6,604 nt of DNA from Candidatus Fermentibacteraceae bacterium. GTDB lineage: Bacteria > Fermentibacterota > Fermentibacteria > Fermentibacterales > JCC-6. Each line of letters begins with the position of its first letter. The first letter of the stretch is position 1. Both the position numbers and the translations under genes were made by a program. The notes beneath the pieces were generated by a model. The model ran no database searches. It saw only the letters and a program-made list of their open reading frames with translations, and was not told the origin of the DNA. Below are positions 1 through 5,653 of the stretch, piece by piece. The DNA lies in the NCBI GenBank assembly GCA_030596465.1, contig JAUVJW010000116.1, positions 1 through 6,604 on the forward strand, given 5' to 3'.

Positions 1-1
1 C

Positions 2-712
2 GGGGAGGCGGTGGGGGAGATCTGGTGGTTTTTCAGTGACACTGTTCTGGAGAATGACAAGGGAGTTCACAGGAGAGCGGCTGAGTTCTTTCCCCTGAAT
101 TCATTCCCGCTGATAATAAAAACTCTTCATGCCGCAAGAGACTTATCTGTTCAGGTGCATCCAGGTAAAGACAGAACGATACCCATGAAGGACGAATCGT
201 GGGTGGTTCTTCAGGGCTCAGGTAAAATAATGCACGGGGTAAATGCCGGAATAACGCCACTCCAATTTAAAAATGCCGTAGAGAACGGATCTGTAGATAG
301 TATTCTGCAGCATATTGATGGGAAACCAGGTGTATTTGTTCATCTGCCCGCGGGAACTATTCATGCTCTTGGCGCCGGGCTTACGGTGTTGGAGGTTCAA
401 CTGAACTGCAGTGTTACCTACCGTCTCTGGGATTATGACAGAAAAGACATTAACGGGAATCTGCGTGAGCTTCATGTGGAACAGGGGCTCTCAGCAATTA
501 ACTGGAAAACCATGGGGAGAGCCACTGAAGTATCAGGGAATTACCTTAATGCCGGTTCTTACTGCATGCGTAAAGTCGGATACGGGAAGATTGAACTCAA
601 ACCACAGGAAGTTCTTTTTGTACACGGGGCTCAACAGTGTTTCTTCGCGGACTCAACCGGCGGGACTATTTCAACCACAAGTGACTCTTGGATCATAGGG
701 ACAGGAAAATGA
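2..712 (+). CDS. manA: Mannose-6-phosphate isomerase, class I (5' end outside window)
   Basis: Predicted cytoplasmic zinc enzyme interconverting fructose-6-phosphate and mannose-6-phosphate, the entry to GDP-mannose synthesis. The frame is open to the left edge (G-E-A before the GTG at 11), and residues right there (GEIWWF) match the family's early GE-x-W-E/A-I segment, so the GTG at 11 is internal and the true start lies upstream; roughly 40-50 N-terminal residues are probably missing. Counting from that GTG, the four expected metal ligands are visible: Gln48 and His50 in SVQVHP, Glu62 in DESW and His118 in the cupin motif GTIHALGAG. The family signature TYRLWDYDR (136-144) with the active-site arginine, followed by RELH (152-155), is also intact. 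The C-terminal cupin half (about 175-233) is short and weakly conserved. It is the small, Bacillus-like type rather than the long E. coli type. The stop overlaps the start of manC (ATGA), indicating one transcript and translational coupling. Confidence 0.93.
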   Translation, partial: GEAVGEIWWFFSDTVLENDKGVHRRAAEFFPLNSFPLIIKTLHAARDLSVQVHPGKDRTIPMKDESWVVLQGSGKIMHGVNAGITPLQFKNAVENGSVDSILQHIDGKPGVFVHLPAGTIHALGAGLTVLEVQLNCSVTYRLWDYDRKDINGNLRELHVEQGLSAINWKTMGRATEVSGNYLNAGSYCMRKVGYGKIELKPQEVLFVHGAQQCFFADSTGGTISTTSDSWIIGTGK

Positions 713-1740
713 ATGGAAAAAGAATTTTTGCGGTGATAATGGCTGGAGGCAGAGGAACAAGGTTCTGGCCTGCTTCAACAAACTCTCGTCCGAAACAGTT
801 TATGGATCTTCTCGGTGGTGGCACTATGCTTCAGAAGACCGCTGCCAGATTTGTGAATATCGCGGGCCCAGACGGGGTAGTGGTTGTTACCGGCGCCACG
901 CACAAAGCTATTGTTAAAAACCAGCTTCCGCTGCTTCCACAAAGTAATCTTCTCCTCGAACCCGTGGGCAGGAACACTGCCGCCTGTATTGGCTGGGCCG
1001 CGGAAACCCTGAAACGGAGAGGTTTCGGTAAAAGCGTAATGATTGTTGCCGCCAGCGATCACAGGATTGAACCTGTGGAAGGTTTTGAAAAAACGATGAG
1101 AAACGCCATTACACTTGCTGAAAGGGGTTATCTCTGTACAATCGGTATCGTACCGGATAATCCGGCTACAGGTTACGGATATTTGCAGACTGGTGAAGAA
1201 ATTCAACCGGGTAACAGAGTAAAGAGTTTCCGGGAGAAACCTGATGCCGCAACTGCTGCTGAGTACCTGAGATCAGGAGATTATCTATGGAACTCAGGAA
1301 TGTTTATCTGGAGAGTTGACAGTTTTCTTAACGAATTTGAAAAGCACATGCCCGATCTTTGTAAAGACATACAGCAACTTCCTGACACAACAAGCCCGTC
1401 TCTGCAGGAATACTCCGCTCTTGAATCCCAGTCAGTTGACTACGGAGTAATGGAAAAAACCGACAAAGCGGTAGTTGTGCCCGCACAGTTTCAGTGGAGT
1501 GATATAGGCGACTGGCCGGGAGCCAGAGGCGCAGGGGTCGAAAAAGGCGAGAGTATTATCATCAATTCAGAAAACACTCTTGTATTCGATGAGACCGGCA
1601 GGTTGACTGTGGTTATCGGACTGGATAATGTGAGTGTTGTTTCTACCGATAAGGTTACTCTAGTCATGTCAGACTCCAGTGCTCAGAAAATAAAAGAAGT
1701 TGTTTCCGATCTGGAGCAATCAAGGCCGGATCTGATCTGA
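709..1740 (+). CDS. manC: Mannose-1-phosphate guanylyltransferase (GDP-mannose pyrophosphorylase)
   Basis: Predicted cytoplasmic enzyme making GDP-mannose from GTP and mannose-1-phosphate, for glycans such as LPS, exopolysaccharide or glycoprotein. It has 343 residues, the short single-enzyme form without the fused isomerase domain, which fits the separate manA beside it. Visible motifs of the nucleotidyltransferase fold are the GTP-binding loop MAGGRGTRFWP (11-21) with SRPKQF (26-31), GRNTAA (87-92), the metal-binding AASDH (115-119), TGYGYL (154-159), the FREKPD signature (174-179), LWNSGMF (193-199) and QWSDIGDW (262-269). After about 280 a beta-rich tail (IGLDNVSVVST) matches the family's C-terminal helix domain. 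The ATG at 709 overlaps the manA stop; I prefer it to the in-frame TTG at 688 because the protein then begins just before the first beta strand and AGGG lies 8 bases upstream. It runs convergent to the L,D-transpeptidase with 51 bases between stops and no convincing terminator there. Confidence 0.96.
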   Translation: MNGKRIFAVIMAGGRGTRFWPASTNSRPKQFMDLLGGGTMLQKTAARFVNIAGPDGVVVVTGATHKAIVKNQLPLLPQSNLLLEPVGRNTAACIGWAAETLKRRGFGKSVMIVAASDHRIEPVEGFEKTMRNAITLAERGYLCTIGIVPDNPATGYGYLQTGEEIQPGNRVKSFREKPDAATAAEYLRSGDYLWNSGMFIWRVDSFLNEFEKHMPDLCKDIQQLPDTTSPSLQEYSALESQSVDYGVMEKTDKAVVVPAQFQWSDIGDWPGARGAGVEKGESIIINSENTLVFDETGRLTVVIGLDNVSVVSTDKVTLVMSDSSAQKIKEVVSDLEQSRPDLI

Positions 1741-1791
1741 GCGGTGGGAGATGATTTCCACATTGTGATCAATCGGGAATATGTTGATGGT

Positions 1792-2208
1792 TTATCTTAT
1801 TATCACCTGAGCACCTACAGGGAGCCAGAAATATGCCCACCTGGCTGTATAAGAGCCAAGTCGAACACATCCGTGTGAAAGAGCTTCACCCAGCTGATGT
1901 TCAGCGGAGGGAGCGGCCTGATGAAGACCGATTGCTCCTGAATTCTCAATAGCCTGCCAGTAGGGCATGTGGACTCTGTAAATACTGGAAACGGGACTCC
2001 ATCTTTTGTAGAGAATCTCAAAGTCACCGCTGGGAGTGGCAAATCTGGAAGGTCTTCCTGTGGAGACCAGCGCTAGATTCGCTTCCTGCCCATCGTCAAG
2101 AAACACAATGGTTTGCTGCTCTTTACTTACAATAGCAAGTCTCTCCCCAGGTTCATTAACGACACTTTCCCCCTGAAAAGGAAGAAGAGAAACAACCCCC
2201 CGCAGCAA
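1792..2208 (-). CDS. Small YkuD-family L,D-transpeptidase (start uncertain)
   Basis: Predicted cell-envelope enzyme of the ErfK/YbiS/YkuD family, which uses a cysteine to form 3-3 peptidoglycan cross-links or to attach proteins to peptidoglycan. Counting from the TTG at 2208 (138 residues), the N-terminal strand pair (LAIVSKEQQTIVFL, 24-37) is followed by the substrate-loop motif GRPSRFATPSGDF (51-63), conserved His96 in GLHQ, and the catalytic motif SHGCVRLG (111-118) with Cys114 as nucleophile; the tail VGAQVIIR is the usual final strand. The start is unclear. TTG 2208 has no Shine-Dalgarno site, but the frame stays open back to a TAA at 2248-2250, and the added residues (LSCFLVPFLLL) would give a hydrophobic export segment; a CTG at 2235 sits 8 bases after GAGG. 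The protein should act outside the cytoplasm, so an export signal is expected. The domain call is firm; the exact reaction (cross-linking, protein anchoring or carboxypeptidase) is not shown by sequence. Confidence 0.88.
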   Translation of the reverse strand: MLRGVVSLLPFQGESVVNEPGERLAIVSKEQQTIVFLDDGQEANLALVSTGRPSRFATPSGDFEILYKRWSPVSSIYRVHMPYWQAIENSGAIGLHQAAPSAEHQLGEALSHGCVRLGSYTARWAYFWLPVGAQVIIR

Positions 2209-2332
2209 CAGAAACGGGACAAGAAAGCAGCTCAGTATACACCCCTCTTACATAGCTTTTCTGTTAAAGCAACATCATCAGACACTTCCGTATGCAACTG
2301 TTTACTCTGCTACGAACCAGACCTCCGGTCAA

Positions 2333-2341
2333 GGGGGGGGG
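2333..2341. repeat. G9 homopolymer tract in the divergent promoter region
   Basis: Nine consecutive G on the plus strand, directly after the small inverted repeat at 2320-2330 and 6 bases before TTGACT at 2348. Tracts of this length can slip during replication; in other bacteria, poly-G/C runs near promoters are known to alter expression through length variation. Whether this one varies cannot be told from a single sequence, and it is also a common place for sequencing error. Confidence 0.8.
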
Positions 2342-2347
2342 CAAGAG

Positions 2348-2376
2348 TTGACTTTAGCTTTTGTATGAAGCAGATT
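2348..2376 (+). promoter_or_regulatory. Possible sigma70-like promoter for the TPR lipoprotein gene
   Basis: TTGACT (2348-2353) differs from the -35 consensus at one base. At 17 bases spacing it is followed by CAGATT (2371-2376), which matches only three of six bases of the -10 consensus. The resulting leader would be about 55-60 bases. The -10 is poor, so the call rests mostly on the -35 and on position upstream of a monocistronic gene. Confidence 0.25.
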
Positions 2377-2429
2377 CCTCCATGGTGTGCCTTTGGGCAT
2401 TTTTGTTTATTCTTGAATATTGTCTGAAT

Positions 2430-2435
2430 GGAGGA
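2430..2435 (+). promoter_or_regulatory. Ribosome binding site that fixes a TTG start
   Basis: GGAGGA lies 5 bases before the TTG at 2441. It decides between two in-frame TTG codons: 2420 has no such site upstream and would place the Shine-Dalgarno sequence inside the coding region, while 2441 gives a lipoprotein signal peptide of normal length. Confidence 0.85.
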
Positions 2436-2440
2436 TTGTT

Positions 2441-3721
2441 TTGAATCTCGCAAAGCTTTTGGTTTCCGTAGCAGCCGGACTTCTTATAATTGCCGGTTGT
2501 TCGTCTCCTGCGGTTACCGGTATTAAAGTTCACATACAGAATAGTGAGTATCAGGAGGCTATTCATCTTGCTGACAGCGTAATAGCCAACGACGAGGGTT
2601 CCAACCCGGAAGTATGGTATTGGAAGGCCAGAGCATACTGCATGATGCGTGTATGGGATGAAGCCGCTGTTTCTTTTGCAGAGGCTTATGAACTTGATCC
2701 CCTCATGGCAGCTAACATAGCAACTTACTGGCCGGCGTTCTACAATACAGCCGCCGGTTATATTGAAGAGGGAAGAATTGAAGACGCAACCAGCATGCTT
2801 CAAACCGGAGGAGCAATAGTACCTGAGCGTCCGGAATTTGATCAGTTGCTGGGTGACATTGCCCTTAACAGACACGATTATGAAGAGGCAGTTACCAGAT
2901 TCGAAGCTTCCATTGAGCTTGCCATTGTTCAGATGGGTGTTATCCAGACGAACATCGCCGAGTCTGAAGATCCAGCCTGGATTGAGCAGCTTAACAGTGA
3001 GAATGACCGTATGGTTCAAAGTGTTGTTCTTTCAACCTATAATACCGGAGCAGTTCTGGAAAATCTTTACATGAACACTGAAGATGAAGCCGCTGCCGCG
3101 GACTACATGGCGGAAGCTGTTGTTGTCTACACAAGAGGTATTGAGATTGATCCTTCCAGTGCAGATCTTTTGACAGGTTTGGCTAAATTCTATATTCTTT
3201 CCGAGCAGTATGATGAGGCTCTTGCCACCTATGACAATGCTCTTGCCGCAATTAACGCCGGTGTTGAAGAAGGTTGGATTGAAGAGGAAGAAGCTGCCGA
3301 TATGAGAGCCGGGGTTCTCCTGACAAGAGGATTTACTTTCATTGAGATGGAAAGATTCGATGAAGGTATTGCCGCCCTTGAAGAATGCAGAGCCCAGATG
3401 GGAAACACCTATCAGGTGCTTGCCATGATTGGTCATGCCAACTTCATAATGGAGCAGTATAACGAGTCTCTCGAAGTGATGGAACATCTTACAGAAATGG
3501 ATGACCTCACAAACGATGAATACGCCAATGCCTGGTACATGGTGTATGCAAACTACATTCGCCTTGAAGAAGACACCGACGCTCTTCAGGCAATATTAAC
3601 AGCTATTCAGTACGATGGCGACAATGCAGATTACTACGAGTACCTTGCTCAGACCTACAGCACCCTTGGCCGGAACAGTCAGGCCATGGAAGCTATGGAA
3701 AAGTCACAGTCACTGCGATAG
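2441..3721 (+). CDS. TPR-repeat lipoprotein, function unknown
   Basis: A 426-residue protein starting at TTG with GGAGGA 5 bases upstream. Lys5, a hydrophobic stretch (6-17) and the lipobox IAGC ending at Cys20 form a lipoprotein signal peptide; Ser21-Ser22 rather than Asp follow the cysteine, favouring outer-membrane over inner-membrane retention by the E. coli rule. The rest is alpha-helical tetratricopeptide-type repeats, seen most clearly at about 24-50, 57-87 (YWKARAYCMMRVWDEAAVSF), 135-163, 245-272 (LAKFYILSEQYDEALATYDN), 323-352 and 398-424. The region 164-222 is less repeat-like and 273-290 is very acidic (EEGWIEEEEAAD). Such proteins are usually periplasmic scaffolds for envelope or secretion complexes; no catalytic motif is seen and no partner is indicated. 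It appears monocistronic: divergent from the transpeptidase, convergent with the carboxylase operon, with a shared hairpin just after its stop. Confidence 0.88.
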   Translation: MNLAKLLVSVAAGLLIIAGCSSPAVTGIKVHIQNSEYQEAIHLADSVIANDEGSNPEVWYWKARAYCMMRVWDEAAVSFAEAYELDPLMAANIATYWPAFYNTAAGYIEEGRIEDATSMLQTGGAIVPERPEFDQLLGDIALNRHDYEEAVTRFEASIELAIVQMGVIQTNIAESEDPAWIEQLNSENDRMVQSVVLSTYNTGAVLENLYMNTEDEAAAADYMAEAVVVYTRGIEIDPSSADLLTGLAKFYILSEQYDEALATYDNALAAINAGVEEGWIEEEEAADMRAGVLLTRGFTFIEMERFDEGIAALEECRAQMGNTYQVLAMIGHANFIMEQYNESLEVMEHLTEMDDLTNDEYANAWYMVYANYIRLEEDTDALQAILTAIQYDGDNADYYEYLAQTYSTLGRNSQAMEAMEKSQSLR

Positions 3722-3731
3722 AAACAGAAAA

Positions 3732-3755
3732 GAGCCCGGGGTTATTCCCGGGCTC
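3732..3755 (-). terminator. Rho-independent terminator of the carboxylase operon, between convergent genes
   Basis: A perfect 9-bp stem GAGCCCGGG/CCCGGGCTC (3732-3740 with 3747-3755) encloses a 6-base loop. Read on the minus strand it is followed by TTTTCTGTTT, a proper U-rich tail, so it terminates the operon ending at 3779. On the plus strand it lies 10 bases after the TPR lipoprotein stop but is followed by CTGCCGC, so termination that way would be weaker although the stem could still protect the 3' end of that mRNA. Confidence 0.9.
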
Positions 3756-3778
3756 CTGCCGCTGTTCAGGTTCTTCAA

Positions 3779-4090
3779 TTATTTCAGTCGGACAAGAAGC
3801 TGGTTCTTCTCCACTCGCTCTCCAGCTGATACGGCTACTACTTCCACAGTGCCCGCAACTGGAGCTGTTATCTCATTGTACATCTTCATGGCATCAAGGA
3901 GGAGGAGAATATCACCTTCCCTGACCTTTGCTCCCACGCTGGTTTTTATTTCAATGATAGTGCCCGGTATGAAGGCATTTACAAGCATTTTATCCTGTGG
4001 AGCCCACCTCTTATCAAATGATGAAGGCACTTCAGTTTCGTAGATGGTTTCATCAATGTTTAGTTTTCTCAGCTCGTTTTCATCTGGCAT
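3779..4090 (-). CDS. Biotin carboxyl carrier protein of an acyl-CoA carboxylase
   Basis: A 103-residue carrier whose biotin shuttles carboxyl groups between a biotin carboxylase and the carboxyltransferase encoded just upstream. The biotinyl/lipoyl domain spans about 35-103: PGTI (42-45), VGAKVREGD (52-60), then the biotinylation motif AMKM (67-70) with Lys69 as the modified residue, and the mirror half TAPVAGTVEVVAVSAGERV (75-93). Residues 1-34 form a short polar arm (IYETEVPSSFDKRW) of the kind found in small stand-alone carriers paired with PccB/MmdA-type subunits; there is no membrane segment, so it is not a fused decarboxylase gamma subunit. ATG start with GGGAGG 9 bases upstream, 21 bases after the carboxyltransferase stop; last gene of the operon before the terminator. 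AMKM argues for biotin rather than lipoate. Gene names vary (accB, pccX, mmdC), so none is assigned. Confidence 0.93.
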   Translation of the reverse strand: MPDENELRKLNIDETIYETEVPSSFDKRWAPQDKMLVNAFIPGTIIEIKTSVGAKVREGDILLLLDAMKMYNEITAPVAGTVEVVAVSAGERVEKNQLLVRLK

Positions 4091-4111
4091 TGATCTCAGC
4101 CTCCCGCTGGC

Positions 4112-5653
4112 TTAAAGGGGAATGTTGCCGTGGCGGCGGAACGAGTTACCGTGATCCTGCTCACCGGCGAATTCAAACGCCTTGATAACAATGTCTCTGG
4201 TCTTGTGGGGCTCTGTGAGTATATCAACATAGCCCTTTGATGCCGCGACATATGGATTGGCAAATTTCTCTTCGTATTCCTGTATCATTTTTTGACGGGT
4301 GGTTTCAGGGTTATCGCTGGCGGCTATTTCCTTTCGGAACACTATGTTTGCGGCACCTTCGGCACCCATAACCGCGATTTCCGCTGTGGGCCAGGCTATT
4401 ACGCTGCTGGCACCGAGGTGTCTGCTGCACATGGCAATGTATGCACCACCGTAGGCCTTCCTCATGATAATGGTAACTTTGGGAACAGTGGCTTCGCTGT
4501 AGGAATACAAAAGCTTGGCGCCGTGCCTGATCACACCCGCGTGTTCCTGGTCGACTCCGGGAAGATAACCGGGAGTATCTACCAGGGTAAGGAGAGGAAT
4601 ACCGAAGCAGTCGCAGAAGCGGATGAATCTCGATGCTTTGTCGGAAGCATTAACATCAAGAACACCGGCCAGGTATCTGGGCTGATTCGCGACAACTCCA
4701 ACTGATTTGCCGTTCATTCTGGCGAACCCGACAACAATGTTTTTAGCGTAGTGTTCGTGAACCTGCATGAAGTCGCTGTTATCAACCAGTCCATGTATTA
4801 CATTTATCACATCGTAAGCTTTTCTGCGATTATCCGGGATGATATTATCAGTTATTTTTTTCATTGGAGAGCTTGACTGGTGCACAGGCGGGGCTTCCAG
4901 GCAGTTGGCGGGAAGAAAGCTCAAAAGCCTTTTGATCTGCTCAAAAGCCTCTTGTTCGGTTTGCGCGTAGAAGTGGGCGTTACCTGTGATGGTTGTGTGA
5001 GTTTTTGCCCCTCCGAGAACTTCCGGAGAAACATCTTCACCGAGAACTGTTTTTATTACCTGAGGACCGGTGATAAACATGTTTGAAATTTTTTCGACCA
5101 CAAAAACGAAATCAGTAAGCGCCGGTGAATAAACAGCACCCCCCGCACACGGTCCAAGTATTAGAGACAGTTGAGGAATCACACCGCTGAAGGTTGTGTT
5201 TCTTAAAAATATTTCACCATAACCATAAAGAGAATCAACACCTTCCTGGATTCTGGCACCGCCGGAATCATTAATGCCGATCAGAGGTATTTTTTTTGTA
5301 CCGGCACCGTCCATTACTTTTACTATCTTTGCGGCATGAGCTTTGCCAAGAGATCCTCCGGCAACAGTAAAATCCTGGGCGAAGATGGCGACAGGACGAT
5401 TGTCAATCTTTCCGTATCCTGTAACAACACCGTCACCGGCAAGTTTCTTCCGATCCATACCAAAATCTGTAGAGGAATGTTCTACAAAAAGATCGGTTTC
5501 CAGGAAAGAGTCTGAATCCAGTATCTCATTAACTCTTTCTCTTGCGTTCAGCTTACCTCGTTTTTTTTGTTTTTCAAGAGCGACATCTCCGCCACCCTTG
5601 AACAGATTCTGTACTTTTGAAAGAAATTCGTTTACTGAATGTTTTATTGACAT
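4112..5653 (-). CDS. Acyl-CoA carboxylase carboxyltransferase subunit (PccB/MmdA type)
   Basis: A 513-residue protein, the normal length for the beta subunit of propionyl-CoA carboxylase or alpha subunit of methylmalonyl-CoA decarboxylase. It transfers CO2 between carboxybiotin and an acyl-CoA, normally as a cytoplasmic hexamer. Two crotonase-fold halves are visible: N-terminal motifs KLNARERV (34-41), NDSGGARIQEG (128-138) and GPCAGGAVYSPALTDF (167-182); C-terminal motifs VDTPGYLPG (358-366), the gly-rich oxyanion-hole segment MRKAYGGAYIAM (397-408) and WPTAEIAVMGAEGAANI (421-437); the family ending RHGNIPL is intact. Where most homologues I recall have Asp (GAD before WPTAE), this one has Ser416 in GASS. 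ATG start with GGAGGG 7 bases upstream; it begins immediately after the TPR gene's TAG. With the adjacent biotin carrier it suggests propionyl/acetyl-CoA carboxylase; the biotin carboxylase is not here. A sodium-pump decarboxylase is possible but its membrane beta subunit is absent. Confidence 0.95.
   Translation of the reverse strand: MSIKHSVNEFLSKVQNLFKGGGDVALEKQKKRGKLNARERVNEILDSDSFLETDLFVEHSSTDFGMDRKKLAGDGVVTGYGKIDNRPVAIFAQDFTVAGGSLGKAHAAKIVKVMDGAGTKKIPLIGINDSGGARIQEGVDSLYGYGEIFLRNTTFSGVIPQLSLILGPCAGGAVYSPALTDFVFVVEKISNMFITGPQVIKTVLGEDVSPEVLGGAKTHTTITGNAHFYAQTEQEAFEQIKRLLSFLPANCLEAPPVHQSSSPMKKITDNIIPDNRRKAYDVINVIHGLVDNSDFMQVHEHYAKNIVVGFARMNGKSVGVVANQPRYLAGVLDVNASDKASRFIRFCDCFGIPLLTLVDTPGYLPGVDQEHAGVIRHGAKLLYSYSEATVPKVTIIMRKAYGGAYIAMCSRHLGASSVIAWPTAEIAVMGAEGAANIVFRKEIAASDNPETTRQKMIQEYEEKFANPYVAASKGYVDILTEPHKTRDIVIKAFEFAGEQDHGNSFRRHGNIPL

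Larger units (their letters stand above)
2209..2440. other. Divergent intergenic / 5' region between transpeptidase and TPR lipoprotein genes
   Basis: This stretch must hold the promoters of both divergent genes. From left to right it contains the possible N-terminal extension and GAGG site of the transpeptidase (about 2209-2247, minus strand), a small inverted repeat GACC-tcc-GGTC at 2320-2330, a G9 tract at 2333-2341, TTGACT at 2348-2353, a tiny hairpin TGCC/GGCA followed by T5 at 2388-2404, and the lipoprotein gene's GGAGGA at 2430-2435. I see no tRNA or convincing small gene; the plus-strand frame across 2113-2427 is mostly antisense to the transpeptidase and resembles nothing I recognise. 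Confidence 0.5.

Noticed and set aside
775..1206. Minus-strand open frame of 143 codons inside manC
   Set aside because: manC carries every family motif across this region; the antisense product resembles nothing and has no ribosome binding site I could credit.
1741..1791. Possible terminator between manC and the convergent transpeptidase gene
   Set aside because: Only weak hairpins are seen (GTGGGA/TTCCAC with one G-U pair, ATCAA/TTGAT) and neither is followed by a T-run on either strand.
2388..2404. Small hairpin TGCC-tttg-GGCA followed by five T, a possible attenuator in the lipoprotein leader
   Set aside because: The stem has only four base pairs, too weak for a credible intrinsic terminator, and no leader peptide or alternative structure is visible.
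2113..2427. Plus-strand open frame of 104 codons crossing the transpeptidase start and the intergenic region
   Set aside because: About a third lies antisense to the transpeptidase, the composition is basic and low in structure, and it runs across the G9 tract and probable promoter.
2354..3019. Long open frame on the minus strand (221 codons) opposite the TPR lipoprotein gene
   Set aside because: It is antisense to a well-supported lipoprotein gene, its translation has no recognisable domain, and it would overlap that gene's start and promoter region.
3779..4090. Lipoyl-carrier protein (glycine cleavage H-like) as an alternative for the biotin carrier
   Set aside because: The AMKM motif around Lys69, the PGTI segment and the adjacent carboxyltransferase all fit biotin; lipoyl domains usually show other residues around the lysine.
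4292..4705. Plus-strand open frame of 137 codons opposite the carboxyltransferase
   Set aside because: Shadow of a strongly conserved coding region; the apparent glycine and threonine richness follows from the antisense of its codons.
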